DNA of 64,000 nt from Granulicella aggregans (GCF_014203275.1 NZ_JACHIP010000001.1:434001-498000); one strand, 5' to 3'; shown: positions 8,306-16,964, counted from the stretch's first letter. The notes: generated from the letters alone by a model not told the origin. Numbers and translations: made by a program.

Positions 8306-8777
8306 CGGAATCTACCTTCCTTTCCACGCGAAAATCGAAGCATCCCGCCTTCAGATCCCGAACCATTACATAGCGGACAGCCACATCTTCGAACATCTCC
8401 ACGATCATCGCCTCATGGCCGCCGTCGGCAACCTTCCGCTGCGCTACCATCCGCTGATCGCCATCATAGCCATCAAGAACCGCGCCATAGGCCACCAACT
8501 CAACCGGATACCCGCTCGGCTGCTGAAATCGTTCACAGCGCTCCGTGTGGATAAATACCGGCCCTGGCAACGGAATCATCCCATTCTCACGAAATGGACT
8601 GTAGGTGAAGAGCGTCCGCTCTTCTTCGCCAATCCGGAATGGCCGCAGGCAATGCCGGCATGGCCCGTGTCCTTTCGCCAACGCGTTCGACGCCGGATGA
8701 CCATACCCCGGCGAGTTCATCGTCTTCCACACCCGCTCCGCAACCTCAGTCGGTAAAGCGATCGCTTGAATCTCCAT
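8298..8777 (-). CDS. DUF1203 family protein
   Basis: This 159-residue protein matches the uncharacterised DUF1203 family. It contains PCRHCLRPFRIGEEERTLFTY with a CxxC pair, then a conserved VFIHTERC segment and a C-terminal YVMVRDLKAGCFDFRVER stretch. The cysteine and histidine pattern suggests metal binding, but this is inferred. It is transcribed with the DinB-like gene, which it overlaps by 8 bases. ATG start at 8777. Confidence 0.75.
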   Translation of the reverse strand: MEIQAIALPTEVAERVWKTMNSPGYGHPASNALAKGHGPCRHCLRPFRIGEEERTLFTYSPFRENGMIPLPGPVFIHTERCERFQQPSGYPVELVAYGAVLDGYDGDQRMVAQRKVADGGHEAMIVEMFEDVAVRYVMVRDLKAGCFDFRVERKVDSDG

Positions 8778-8868
8778 TATTCCCTTCCTCCTCGGCCATG
8801 ACGATCAGCCGTCAGAAGAAGGATCGCCTTTCACGCCCCATCTGACACTCCGCTTTGTTCAAGCGAAC

Positions 8869-9852
8869 TTACAATCCCTTTTGCCTGCGGAACTCCCGCA
8901 CGACGTCGCCCACGTCGCGGTGCTGCCCATCGACCGCATCGTTCATCGTCTGCACCTCGTCCGCACCCACCTGCCCCGCCAGTCGCGTAATCGCCGTCTG
9001 AATCTCCGGATGCTTCGCCACCGAATCTTGCCTCAACAGCGGGACCGCCTCATACGGAGGGAAGTAGTGTTTGTCGTCCGCCATGATCACGAACCCAAGC
9101 GCCCGTATCGGCCCGTCGGTCGAGTTCCCCGCCACCATATCCACCTGCTTGGCCGAAAGCGCCCGATACAGCAGCCCAAGATCCATCACCCTCGGTGCGC
9201 CATCAAACTTCAGCCCATAAGTGGACTCGAGCCCCTTCAGCCCATCCGGCCGCTCCTCGAACTCATACCCAACTCCGAGCCGCTCAATGCCCGGGTCCCC
9301 CATATCTCGATTCTGAGATGTGGGGTCAGCCCCCTGCAGCCGAGCCACATCGGAGATTGTCTTCACGCCCAGCCGTTTCGCGTCGTCACCTCGAACCACC
9401 ATCGCAAACGTATCCTCAAAGCCCAGCCCCGGTCCAACCTCGACCTTGTACCGCTCGCGATAGATCCGCGCAATGGTCGTCGCGACCGCCGCTGCATCCC
9501 GCTGCCCCACCGGCGGCAGGGGCTGCTTCAGTATCGCCGTAAGCGCCGTCCCCGAGTACTCCACATAGCCGTCGATCCGACCGCTTACCAGAGCCTGCTG
9601 GCAAATGTAACTCCCCGCCAGGTAGAACCGCCGCTCGACGCGATAGCCAGCCTGTCCCTCCTGTGCAAAAACCGCCTCAATCTCCTGCGCCAGCAGCTCC
9701 CCGAGCACCACCTGCTCAGTAAAGTTCTTCGCCCCAATCGTAATCCGCGAAGACCTCGGCGGCGCACAGCCAATCAGCAGAACCAGAAGAAGAATCAGAC
9801 CCCACCCAGCCGCCTTCCCCCTTCTTGCCGGTCCCTTCTCCCTCCGCCTCAC
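8869..9852 (-). CDS. Osmoprotectant ABC transporter, substrate-binding lipoprotein (OpuC/OsmF type)
   Basis: This is the binding protein of a glycine betaine/choline-type ABC importer. The 327 residues begin with a basic N-region and a hydrophobic stretch ending LLIGC, a lipobox, so the mature protein is probably membrane-anchored. The ITIGAKNFTEQVVLGELLAQ start, EYSGTAL and YEAVPLL segments are typical of OpuBC/OsmF proteins. The region DVARLQ...GYEF is 14-17 residues longer than is usual for the family; the extra residues (GADPTSQNRDMGDPGIE) come from a family B palindrome. It overlaps the permease gene by 4 bases (ATGA) and is the last of three genes. Confidence 0.88.
   Translation of the reverse strand: MRRREKGPARRGKAAGWGLILLLVLLIGCAPPRSSRITIGAKNFTEQVVLGELLAQEIEAVFAQEGQAGYRVERRFYLAGSYICQQALVSGRIDGYVEYSGTALTAILKQPLPPVGQRDAAAVATTIARIYRERYKVEVGPGLGFEDTFAMVVRGDDAKRLGVKTISDVARLQGADPTSQNRDMGDPGIERLGVGYEFEERPDGLKGLESTYGLKFDGAPRVMDLGLLYRALSAKQVDMVAGNSTDGPIRALGFVIMADDKHYFPPYEAVPLLRQDSVAKHPEIQTAITRLAGQVGADEVQTMNDAVDGQHRDVGDVVREFRRQKGL
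9291..9331. repeat. Palindromic element, family B copy 2, inside a coding sequence
   Basis: CCGGGTCCCCCATATCTCG starts a palindrome with arms 9298-9308 (CCCCATATCTC) and 9315-9325 (GAGATGTGGGG), 11 bases with one G-T pair, and loop GATTCT. It lies within the osmoprotectant-binding protein gene and is read in frame as part of about 17 extra residues. The copy at 14860 shares CCGGGT, CCCCA, TCTCGA and TCTGAGATGTG with it. Confidence 0.75.
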
Positions 9853-10484
9853 CTCTTCACCGCCAGCCGCTTCTCCAGCATTCCCAGTCCGGTATCCGCC
9901 GCCAGTGCCAGCAACGCCGCCGGAATCGCCCCAGCCAGGACGAGCCCGTTATCCACACTCGCGACTCCCCGGAAGATGAGTTCGCCCAGCCCTCCAGCTC
10001 CAATCGCCGCAGCAATCGTCGCTACCCCGATGCAAGTCACCATCGCCGTCCGCAGCCCGGCGAGAATCACGCTCGCTGATAGCGGAAGTTCTACCTTCAT
10101 AAGTCGCTGCAATCCATTCATTCCAAGTGCATTGGATACATCGATCAACGCCGGATCGACGCTGGACACACCAGCATAGGTATTTCGTAGGATAGGCAGA
10201 AGAGCGTATCCAGTAAGCGCCAGAATCGCCAGCCGCGCAGCATTTTCTCCGAGCCAGGTCACCGGTAGCAGCAGCCCAAACAGCGCCAGCGAAGGCACCG
10301 TCTGCACCACATTTGCGAAAGCGATGACCGGACCTGCAAGCTTCTGCTTCCGGGTCAAAAGTATGCCCAGCGGCAGTCCTATCGCAACCGCAAGCAACAT
10401 CGCGCTTAAAGTCAGCCAGAGATGCTCGAGGGTGAGACGAGCTATCTCCCAGCCGTGCGAATGCAGGAATTGCTTAAATGCCAT
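9849..10484 (-). CDS. Osmoprotectant ABC transporter permease (OpuB/OpuC type)
   Basis: This 211-residue inner-membrane permease has about six predicted helices and the MetI-type coupling region SVDPALIDVSNALGMNGLQRLMKVELPL (residues about 110-137), the EAA loop that contacts the ATPase. VQTVPSLALFGLLLP is typical of OpuBB/OpuCB permeases. I chose the ATG at 10484, which overlaps the stop of the ATPase gene by one base (TGATG); a TTG one codon earlier is also possible. It overlaps the binding-protein gene by 4 bases, so translation of the three genes is coupled. Confidence 0.9.
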   Translation of the reverse strand: MAFKQFLHSHGWEIARLTLEHLWLTLSAMLLAVAIGLPLGILLTRKQKLAGPVIAFANVVQTVPSLALFGLLLPVTWLGENAARLAILALTGYALLPILRNTYAGVSSVDPALIDVSNALGMNGLQRLMKVELPLSASVILAGLRTAMVTCIGVATIAAAIGAGGLGELIFRGVASVDNGLVLAGAIPAALLALAADTGLGMLEKRLAVKR

Positions 10485-11248
10485 CAAGCTTGCACCGCGC
10501 GATGTACAGCCGAAACATAATGTTTTACATGAGTATTGGCCGACGCGAGAACCTCACTCGCTAATACATCAGCAACGACCTCGCCCTGCTCCAGAAAGAC
10601 GACCCTTTGCGCCAGATAAAGCGCCTCGTCAAGATCATGGGTGACGAGAAGAACGGTCTTCTTCATCCGCCCGAGGAGATCCTGCAGCATGGTCTGCATC
10701 TCGGCGCGTGTCATGGGATCGAGCGCCCCGAAGGGCTCATCCATCAGCAGGATCGCCGGATCGGTCGCCAGGGCCCGCGCCAGCCCGACTCTCTGCCGCT
10801 GTCCGCCAGAGAGTTGCCAAGGATACCGTCCGCGAAACTCATCAAAGTCGAGGCCCGCGAGTCCCAGCACCTCGGCCACACGCCGCGAGATCTGCTGTTT
10901 CGACTGTCCCGCAAGCTCCAGTGCCATACCTGCGTTCCTTTCCACAGTCATATGTGGAAAAAGCCCCTCCTCTTGGATGACGTAGCCGATAGATCGTCGC
11001 AAAGTATCTAAATTTGATTGACTTACTGCGTTTTGTTGAACCAACACTTCGCCTAATGTCGGTGAGACCAATCCATTGACCATCCGCAAGAGTGTTGTCT
11101 TACCGGAGCCGCTGCGGCCAAGCAAAGCGGTCGTCGTTCCTGCTTCGAGCCGCAGCGATATATCGCGCAAAAGAGAACGCCCGGGCAGGTTCCCCTGTCC
11201 GGGCAGTGTGTAACTGATATTTGCGAACTCGACGCCAGCCTCGGTCAA
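10484..11248 (-). CDS. Osmoprotectant ABC transporter ATP-binding protein (OpuA family)
   Basis: This 254-residue ATPase powers the importer. It has Walker A GRSGSGKTTLL (around residue 43), the Q-loop QEEGLFPHMT, the signature LSGGQRQRVGLARAL, Walker B ILLMDEPFGALD and the switch histidine in LLVTHDLDEA. There is no C-terminal CBS pair, which the larger OpuCA/OpuAA ATPases use for ionic-strength sensing, so regulation may differ. It is the first gene of the minus-strand transporter operon. ATG at 11248. Confidence 0.92.
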   Translation of the reverse strand: MTEAGVEFANISYTLPGQGNLPGRSLLRDISLRLEAGTTTALLGRSGSGKTTLLRMVNGLVSPTLGEVLVQQNAVSQSNLDTLRRSIGYVIQEEGLFPHMTVERNAGMALELAGQSKQQISRRVAEVLGLAGLDFDEFRGRYPWQLSGGQRQRVGLARALATDPAILLMDEPFGALDPMTRAEMQTMLQDLLGRMKKTVLLVTHDLDEALYLAQRVVFLEQGEVVADVLASEVLASANTHVKHYVSAVHRAVQA

Positions 11249-11304
11249 TTCGTCCCTCTCGCGATGGAAGAGCGTTAGAATCCGCGCCGATATGGCACCG
11301 AAAA

Positions 11305-12189
11305 CTACTCGGTCGCCTGCTCCGCAATCGGCTCCATCTCTGGGGCCGCGTCGGGTGCTTCCGGCTCTGCGGAGGCCTCGGGTGCGGCGTCAAGTCCGCT
11401 CCCCGGCTGTCCCTTCACGCGGACGACCGTAATCTTGTCGAAGCCTTCCTTGAACGAAGGCGGCCGCAGACGTTCCGCCATCTTCAGCATGACCTCATCG
11501 GTAACGACGCGCTCGCGCTGACGGTTCCGCTCCATGCACACGGCCAGGGGGACGTCGAAGAAGACCGCCTGAACCTCATACTGGAAGCTCTTCGCCATCT
11601 TGATCCACTGCTTGCGCTCGTGCGCGGAGAGGTTTGTCGCGTCGACATAGTTCCACGGCATCTTGGCGATCAGCCGTGCCCGCAGCAGTGACCTCAGCGT
11701 CGAGAACACCAACCCCTGGTAGCGCTGCTCGGTAATGTCGTCGAATAGCAGATTGCGCAGAAGGTCGCTCGAAAGCGGTGTGACGCCGCGGCGCTTGTAC
11801 CAGGTCGTCTTGCCGGAACCCGGCAGGCCGATTGTCAGCACGACATACCCACGAGGCGACTTGGCAGCTGCAGCCGCCTGTTCAGCCGATGGCGCAGCCG
11901 CGCCCAGGCTCTCCGGCTGCGTCTCGACCACAATCTTCTCTTCGCCCGTAGCCGGAGAAAAGGGCTCAGGAATCGGGGTCAACGGCGCGTCAAATGACTG
12001 ACGAACGGTCTGGGGAGCCTCCGCCTGAACCGGCCGGGGAGCGATCGGTTCCGGGTAATTGGGCCTCAAAGGAGCTTGCTGGCCTGAGGGCAGTTCCTGG
12101 CCGCTCTTGCCTGTGGACTCCGACTCATTCGGTCCACGTTTCGTCCGTCTTCTCATTTTGTCGCTTATCCATTCGCGCAACTCGCGCAT
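11305..12189 (-). CDS. P-loop ATPase/kinase of the polynucleotide-kinase-like group with proline-rich N-terminus
   Basis: The 294-residue protein has a kinase-like core of about 145 residues: Walker A TIGLPGSGKTTW, a DLLRNLLFDD lid-type segment, YVDATNLSAHERKQW and MERNRQRERVV. This resembles the AAA_33/PNKP kinase module that phosphorylates nucleic acid ends or small molecules. The first 115 residues are a basic then proline/alanine/glutamate-rich, probably disordered region, and the C-terminus is acidic. The open frame extends to 12225, but the ATG at 12189 (MRELREW) gives the more natural start. It lies 56 bases upstream of the transporter ATPase gene. The substrate is unknown. Confidence 0.68.
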   Translation of the reverse strand: MRELREWISDKMRRRTKRGPNESESTGKSGQELPSGQQAPLRPNYPEPIAPRPVQAEAPQTVRQSFDAPLTPIPEPFSPATGEEKIVVETQPESLGAAAPSAEQAAAAAKSPRGYVVLTIGLPGSGKTTWYKRRGVTPLSSDLLRNLLFDDITEQRYQGLVFSTLRSLLRARLIAKMPWNYVDATNLSAHERKQWIKMAKSFQYEVQAVFFDVPLAVCMERNRQRERVVTDEVMLKMAERLRPPSFKEGFDKITVVRVKGQPGSGLDAAPEASAEPEAPDAAPEMEPIAEQATE

Positions 12190-12260
12190 GTGGAGGTTAT
12201 AACAGGGCGCTCCGCGCCGCCGCAAATGAGGCGCACCTTCCCCGATACCCGTTCAAAACT

Positions 12261-12300
12261 CCGGATCACCCCATCTCGATCTTGAGATGGGGTTCTGTCC
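12261..12300. repeat. Palindromic element, family B copy 3, upstream of gap
   Basis: A perfect 10-base palindrome, ACCCCATCTC (12268-12277) and GAGATGGGGT (12284-12293), encloses the loop GATCTT. It matches the core of the copies at 9291 and 14860. It lies about 90 bases upstream of the gap start codon, between divergent genes, so it may overlap or flank their promoters. Confidence 0.75.
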
Positions 12301-12381
12301 ACCTCTCTTCATGCAGCGAAACTCCCCTCGCACTACAATTGGAACCGGAAAGAACGACGCACCACAGGAGCTTATCGACTT

Positions 12382-13389
12382 ATGGCAGTTAAGGTTGGCA
12401 TCAACGGCTTCGGCCGTATCGGACGCAATGTATTCCGCACCGCCCTCGGCAATCCAGATATCGAATTTGTCGCCGTCAACGACCTCACCACGCCGGCCAC
12501 TCTTGCCCACCTGCTCAAGTACGACTCCATCCTCGGCAACCTGAAGAACGAGATCTCGGTCGAAGGCGACAGCATCGTCGTCGACGGCAAGAAGATCAAG
12601 GTTTTCGCCGAGCGAGACCCCGCCAAGCTTGACTGGGCCTCCGTCGGCGCGGAGATCGTCGTCGAATCCACCGGCTTCTTCACCGACGCCGAGAAGGCCA
12701 AAGCCCACCTTGGCTCGACCGTAAAGAAGGTCATCATCTCCGCCCCGGCGACCAACGAAGACATCACTCTCGTCCTCGGCGTCAACTCCGACAAGTACGA
12801 CGCCGCAAAGCACAACGTGATCTCGAACGCGAGCTGCACGACGAACTGCCTTGCCCCGGTCGTAAAGGTTCTGCACGACACCTTCGGGATTGCCAGCGGC
12901 ATCATGACCACGATTCACAGCTACACCAACGACCAGGTCATCCTCGACACGCCGCACAAGGATCTCCGCCGCGCCCGAGCCGCTGCCTTGTCGATGATCC
13001 CGAGCTCGACTGGAGCCGCAAAAGCACTCAAGCTAGTCGTCCCCGAGATGGCCGGTAAGCTGGACGGCTTCGCCATCCGCGTCCCGACCCCTAACGTCTC
13101 GGTCGTCGACCTAACCTTCGTCTCCGAGAAGCCGATCACAATCGACACCATCAACGCCGCGATCAAGGCGGCAGCAGAAGGTCCGATGAAGGGCATCCTC
13201 GGCTACACCGACGAAGAGCTCGTCTCGACCGACTTCCGCGGCAACCCCCTCAGCAGCATCTTCGACTCTCTTCTTACGAAGGTGGTTGGCACCAACACCG
13301 GCAAGGTCATCAGCTGGTACGACAACGAGTGGGGCTACTCCAGCCGGGTGAAGGACTTGATTCTGTTCCTGGTGGAAAAGGGCCTGTAG
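12382..13389 (+). CDS. gap: Glyceraldehyde-3-phosphate dehydrogenase
   Basis: Gap oxidises glyceraldehyde 3-phosphate to 1,3-bisphosphoglycerate with NAD and phosphate. The 335-residue protein has the N-terminal NAD fold [16 protein letters not shown] and the active-site [12 protein letters not shown] with catalytic Cys152. The paired histidine is in TIHSYTNDQ, and the substrate loop is [22 protein letters not shown]. Length and motifs are those of a normal glycolytic GapA. A CAGGAG lies about 11 bases before the ATG. It is followed by a strong terminator, so it is probably transcribed alone, although pgk lies 1.6 kb downstream. Confidence 0.98.
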   Translation: MAVKVGINGFGRIGRNVFRTALGNPDIEFVAVNDLTTPATLAHLLKYDSILGNLKNEISVEGDSIVVDGKKIKVFAERDPAKLDWASVGAEIVVESTGFFTDAEKAKAHLGSTVKKVIISAPATNEDITLVLGVNSDKYDAAKHNVISNASCTTNCLAPVVKVLHDTFGIASGIMTTIHSYTNDQVILDTPHKDLRRARAAALSMIPSSTGAAKALKLVVPEMAGKLDGFAIRVPTPNVSVVDLTFVSEKPITIDTINAAIKAAAEGPMKGILGYTDEELVSTDFRGNPLSSIFDSLLTKVVGTNTGKVISWYDNEWGYSSRVKDLILFLVEKGL

Positions 13390-13409
13390 TCATATTTCGT
13401 ATACACGAG

Positions 13410-13436
13410 AGGCCGGAGCCCAGCTCCGGCCTTTTT
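13410..13436 (+). terminator. Rho-independent terminator after gap
   Basis: AGGCCGGAGC (13410-13419) pairs perfectly with GCTCCGGCCT (13423-13432) around the three-base loop CCA and runs into a T-tract. It begins 20 bases after the gap stop codon. Confidence 0.93.
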
Positions 13437-13527
13437 GTTTGCTGATACGAATTCTGAACCTTAGGGCCGACTTTCGAATCTCAATCCTAGGCAGCGAGTC
13501 CACCTGCCCGGAACGAGCACCGCCGCC

Positions 13528-14181
13528 ATGAGCCGTCGATTCCCCGAACTGGCCTTCACTCCTCTCGTCAAAGCCCACCAGAAGCAGCACAACAGCCGCG
13601 CCCAGTATCAGCGCATGGAAGAGTCCGGGCCGCCCGACGACTCCCTCGGCGTTAGCGAGCGCACCTTCATCGCCCTTCGCGACAGCTTCTACATGGCCTC
13701 CGTCGGCGAGACCGGCTGGCCCTACGTCCAGCATCGCGGCGGCGAGAAGGGCTTCGTCCACGTCATCGATCCGAAGACCATCGCCTTCGCCGACCTGCGC
13801 GGCAACAAGCAGTACATCTCGGTCGGCAACCTCGAACACGACGCCCGCGTCGCGCTCTTCTTCATGGACTACCCCAACCAGACGCGCCTGAAGATCCTCG
13901 GCCGCGTCGAAGTCCATGAGAACGATGCCCGCGCCTTAGAACTCCTCCAGGCCCTGCGCCCAGCAAGCCCAAAAGATGTCGCCGAGCGCGTCATTCTCAT
14001 CCACGTCGAGGCCTTCGACTGGAACTGCCCGCAGCACATCACGCCGCGTTACACCATCGAAGAACTGGAACCGTCGCTCGCACCCATTCGTGATCGTATC
14101 AAGGCGCTAGAGGCCGAGAACGCAGCCCTTCGCGGCAAGCTTGACGCTATATCGCCTCGCCGTACCGGAACGGCCGGGTAA
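13528..14181 (+). CDS. Pyridoxamine 5'-phosphate oxidase-family flavoprotein
   Basis: This 217-residue protein belongs to the PPOX/PNPOx-like split-barrel family, which binds FMN or related cofactors. The core at residues about 45-165 has SFYMASVGETGWPYVQHRGG, VIDPKTIAFADLRGNKQY and VALFFMDYPNQTRLKILGRV. The last 40 residues (IRDRIKALEAENAALRGKL) look like a short coiled coil. Real pyridoxamine oxidase activity is unlikely for this subgroup, and the substrate is unknown. The ATG at 13528 fits the alignment. The 3' end overlaps the convergent membrane-protein gene by about 35 bases. Confidence 0.78.
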   Translation: MSRRFPELAFTPLVKAHQKQHNSRAQYQRMEESGPPDDSLGVSERTFIALRDSFYMASVGETGWPYVQHRGGEKGFVHVIDPKTIAFADLRGNKQYISVGNLEHDARVALFFMDYPNQTRLKILGRVEVHENDARALELLQALRPASPKDVAERVILIHVEAFDWNCPQHITPRYTIEELEPSLAPIRDRIKALEAENAALRGKLDAISPRRTGTAG

Positions 14182-14815
14182 ACCGGCTCTTCCAGAAGTA
14201 CGCCAGGATAACGACGCTCGCGACGGCTGCATACGCGCACCACAACGAAGTGAACGCATACCGCTTCACCGCCATCACTGTCAGCAGAATGGCCAGGTTC
14301 GCAAGTCCAAAGATGACCATGTCGCGCACCTTTGAAAAGAAGAGCGATCCGCAGGTAGCGATCACATACGCTATAGCCAGCGTTGTGTAGTTCGTCCCTT
14401 GGTTCACGTAGACGATACTGTTCCCGCGCACCGAAATCTCCAACGGATACGTCATCAGCGCCCACAACATGTAGAGACTCGTCACCGTCCCGATCGCTAC
14501 AAACGGCAGCATGGCTCTGCGTCGCGTCGCTGTCGGCTCGAACAACCACACACTCAACGGCAGAAGGAACGGCAACAATCCCTGTGCGTAGAGAACGAAT
14601 GCCTCCCCCGCGCCGTGCGTAACAGCAGGAGACAGAACGCCATCGAGCCCCAGCCACACAAACCCTTCGATAAACTGATGCACCGCAAACATCGTCGGCA
14701 GCGCGGCAAAGAGCAGTTCGCGCCGATGCTTCACCTTTGTGAAGGTCAACACTCCAAGACCGGCGAGCACACCGCTCCCAACAAAATTGGCCGTAGCCGA
14801 AAAACACATACGCAC
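14147..14815 (-). CDS. Polytopic membrane protein (DUF6629-like)
   Basis: The 222-residue protein has about seven hydrophobic segments and starts MRMCFSATANFVGSGVLAG, the MCFSATASF-like start seen in an uncharacterised membrane family (DUF6629). The motif AVHQFIEGFVWLGLDG is also typical. It overlaps the 3' end of the PPOX-family gene on the other strand. No catalytic residues can be identified and the function is unknown. Confidence 0.7.
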   Translation of the reverse strand: MRMCFSATANFVGSGVLAGLGVLTFTKVKHRRELLFAALPTMFAVHQFIEGFVWLGLDGVLSPAVTHGAGEAFVLYAQGLLPFLLPLSVWLFEPTATRRRAMLPFVAIGTVTSLYMLWALMTYPLEISVRGNSIVYVNQGTNYTTLAIAYVIATCGSLFFSKVRDMVIFGLANLAILLTVMAVKRYAFTSLWCAYAAVASVVILAYFWKSRFTRPFRYGEAI

Positions 14816-14859
14816 GCTCTCCTGCTTTTTTGCCGATCATACTCGACTTCCCGCCAAAG

Positions 14860-14893
14860 CCGGGTGCCCCACGTCTCGACTCTGAGATGTGCA
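14860..14893. repeat. Palindromic element, family B copy 4, upstream of pgk
   Basis: CCGGGTGCCCCACGTCTCG then ACTCTGAGATGTG closely matches the copy at 9291. The inner arms CACGTCTC and GAGATGTG pair with one G-T mismatch, but the outer GGGG of the right arm is missing, so this copy is truncated. It ends about 50 bases before the pgk start codon. Confidence 0.65.
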
Positions 14894-14942
14894 ATATGCC
14901 GCCAATACCTCCTCCACTGACATCAAGTATCCTGATCCCATC

Positions 14943-16154
14943 ATGCCGAAGCTCTCGATTCGCGATCTCGATCTCAAAGACAAGCGCGTGCTCATCCGCG
15001 TCGACTTCAACGTTCCCCTCTCGCCCGATGGCGCCATTCTCGATGACACCCGCATCCGCGAGACCCTTCCCACAATTGAGTACGCGCTCCGCCACCACGC
15101 CAAGGTCATCCTCTGTTCGCATCTCGGTCGCCCCAAGGGCAAGCCCGTCGTGACGATGAGCCTGCGCCCGGTCGTCGACCACCTGCGCGGCCTGCTCGAC
15201 CATGTGCTCGATGAGGACGAGAACGTCGCCTTCGCTCCCGACTGCGTTGGCGAAGTGGCCACCGAGATCGCCATGAACCTCGAATCCGGCCAGACGCTTC
15301 TGCTCGAAAACCTCCGCTTCCACGCCGAAGAAGAGAAGAACGATCCCGCCTTCGCCAAGCAACTAGCGAACCTCTGCGAGATCTACGTCAACGACGCCTT
15401 CGGCAGCGCCCACCGTGCCCACGCCTCCACCGAAGGCATCACCCACTTCGTCAAGCAGTCCGCCGCCGGTCTGCTGATGGAGAAAGAGCTGACTTACATG
15501 GGCAAAGCTCTTACCGAACCCGACAAGCCCTTCGTCGCGATCATCGGCGGAGCCAAGGTCTCGGACAAGATCGGCGTGATCGACAACCTACTCGAGAAGG
15601 CGGACGCCATCATCATCGGCGGAGGCATGGCGTACACCTTCCTCAACGTGCAGGGTCAGAGCACCGGCAAGTCGCTCGTCGAAGCCGACAAGCTCGACAT
15701 CGCGAAGGCCGCACTCGCCAAGGCGAAGGAGAAGGGCGTCCGCTTCCTTCTTCCCACCGACCACGTTCTCGCCGACAAGTTCTCCCCCGAAGCCACGACG
15801 ACCATCTTCTCCGGCGACGGAGCGTTTCCCGCCGACCTGATGGCGCTCGACATCGGCCCTGCCTCCATCAAGCTCTTCGCCGATGAGATCGCCAACGCCC
15901 GCACTATCATCTGGAACGGCCCCATGGGCGTCTTCGAGATGCCCGCCTTCGCACACGGCACCAACGCCATCGCGGCTGCAGTGGCGCACAACGAAGAGGC
16001 GACGACTATCGTCGGCGGTGGCGACTCGGTCTCAGCCATCCACAAGTCCGGCTTTGCCGATAGGATCACGCACATCTCCACCGGCGGCGGGGCGAGCCTT
16101 GAGTATCTGGAAGGCAAGACTTTGCCGGGAGTTGCGGCATTGACAGATAAATAG
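14943..16154 (+). CDS. pgk: Phosphoglycerate kinase
   Basis: Pgk makes ATP from 1,3-bisphosphoglycerate in glycolysis. The 403-residue protein has the family signature KRVLIRVDFNVPLS, SHLGRPKG for 3-phosphoglycerate binding, the hinge FVAIIGGAKVSDK, the nucleotide-site GPMGVFEMPAF and the terminal GGGDSVSA and STGGGASLEYLEGKTLPG. The start is the ATG at 14943 (MPKLSIRDLDL). The frame stays open upstream to 14889, but this includes repeat-derived sequence and is not conserved in the family. There is no obvious terminator before the next gene. Confidence 0.98.
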   Translation: MPKLSIRDLDLKDKRVLIRVDFNVPLSPDGAILDDTRIRETLPTIEYALRHHAKVILCSHLGRPKGKPVVTMSLRPVVDHLRGLLDHVLDEDENVAFAPDCVGEVATEIAMNLESGQTLLLENLRFHAEEEKNDPAFAKQLANLCEIYVNDAFGSAHRAHASTEGITHFVKQSAAGLLMEKELTYMGKALTEPDKPFVAIIGGAKVSDKIGVIDNLLEKADAIIIGGGMAYTFLNVQGQSTGKSLVEADKLDIAKAALAKAKEKGVRFLLPTDHVLADKFSPEATTTIFSGDGAFPADLMALDIGPASIKLFADEIANARTIIWNGPMGVFEMPAFAHGTNAIAAAVAHNEEATTIVGGGDSVSAIHKSGFADRITHISTGGGASLEYLEGKTLPGVAALTDK

Positions 16155-16185
16155 CCCACGCCAAACCATGTCTCTCAAATGAACT

Positions 16186-16260
16186 CGTTATCTCGACCGG
16201 AGCCTCTCGCAGCTTATCGCGAGAGGCGTAGCGGAGAGGCCCCCATTTCGCTCTTGCTAT
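16186..16260. repeat. REP-like hairpin element, family C copy 1
   Basis: The sequence begins CGTTATCTCGACCGGAGCC and contains a perfect 9-base inverted repeat, GCCTCTCGC (16202-16210) and GCGAGAGGC (16219-16227), followed by GTAGCGGAGAGG and ATTTCGC. It is about 85-90% identical by eye to the element at 38548-38620. It lies in the spacer after pgk. Small dispersed hairpins that begin this way are common in related genomes as I know them. Confidence 0.75.
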
Positions 16261-16307
16261 ACAAAGTGGGACGAGCGAAACTCTTCTCTCCTGATAGCCT
16301 GCTGCTC

Positions 16308-16964
16308 ATGAACCCTGTAATCCTCGCCATATGGTTTTCGTTTGTTTCGACGCACGCCACCATTCCTCATAGAGCCATCGACAGGTGTGCTCAAGACGGT
16401 GCGTATTTCTATGCGATGGATGACGATCCTGCTAAGCCGATAAGGGTCGAGCGGGACGGAGTTGCAATTCGAATTGAGCGTCACGACCCCAAAAGCACAG
16501 AAGCTGTACTTAGCTTTCAGCGAGATGGCAAGACCTTAGTTCAGAACATTAAGGACTTCGAAGCAGCGCAGGGTTGGCTTACGGTCTCCCGAACGGGGGC
16601 GTTTGCCACGACATGGAAGGAGAATGCATCGAGTGCAGAAACACAGCTCTTTCGAGTTGCCTCCGCCGGAAGCATCATCGAAGATAGGACTTTGGTTCAG
16701 CTCGCGGAAAACAAGTTCGTGGCAGATGCGAAGCTCGTTTGCAAAACTCCTGGGATAAACACCACAGCGATCAAGTGGCTGGATGATGATCATCTCCTGC
16801 TTGCGATTAATGCGTGGTCTTCGGGAGTCTGCTCTTCCGACTTCACTGAGGGTTTCATCATTTCGTTGTCAAAACATGAGGTTGAGAAGAAACTTACAGA
16901 ATCCGAGCTCCTCAATCTGCCAGCCGTATGCACATGGAATTTGGTACCTGTCAGAAAGCAGTGA
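16308..16964 (+). CDS. Secreted hypothetical protein
   Basis: This 218-residue protein starts MNPVILAIWFSFVSTHA, a plausible signal peptide, so it is probably exported. The rest has no motif I recognise. It contains several cysteines (around residues 25, 167 and 190) and a WLDDDHLLLAINAW segment that might be one blade of a larger fold. Base composition is visibly more AT-rich than the neighbours, which suggests a recent arrival. The open frame starts earlier, at 16179, but that part is translated from the family C repeat. It lies between pgk and nupC. Confidence 0.6.
   Translation: MNPVILAIWFSFVSTHATIPHRAIDRCAQDGAYFYAMDDDPAKPIRVERDGVAIRIERHDPKSTEAVLSFQRDGKTLVQNIKDFEAAQGWLTVSRTGAFATTWKENASSAETQLFRVASAGSIIEDRTLVQLAENKFVADAKLVCKTPGINTTAIKWLDDDHLLLAINAWSSGVCSSDFTEGFIISLSKHEVEKKLTESELLNLPAVCTWNLVPVRKQ

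Noticed and set aside
8881-10179. 432-codon plus-strand frame opposite the osmoprotectant transporter genes
   Set aside because: It lies wholly antisense to three well-supported genes and its translation is Arg/His/Pro-rich with no domain, the usual shadow in GC-rich DNA.
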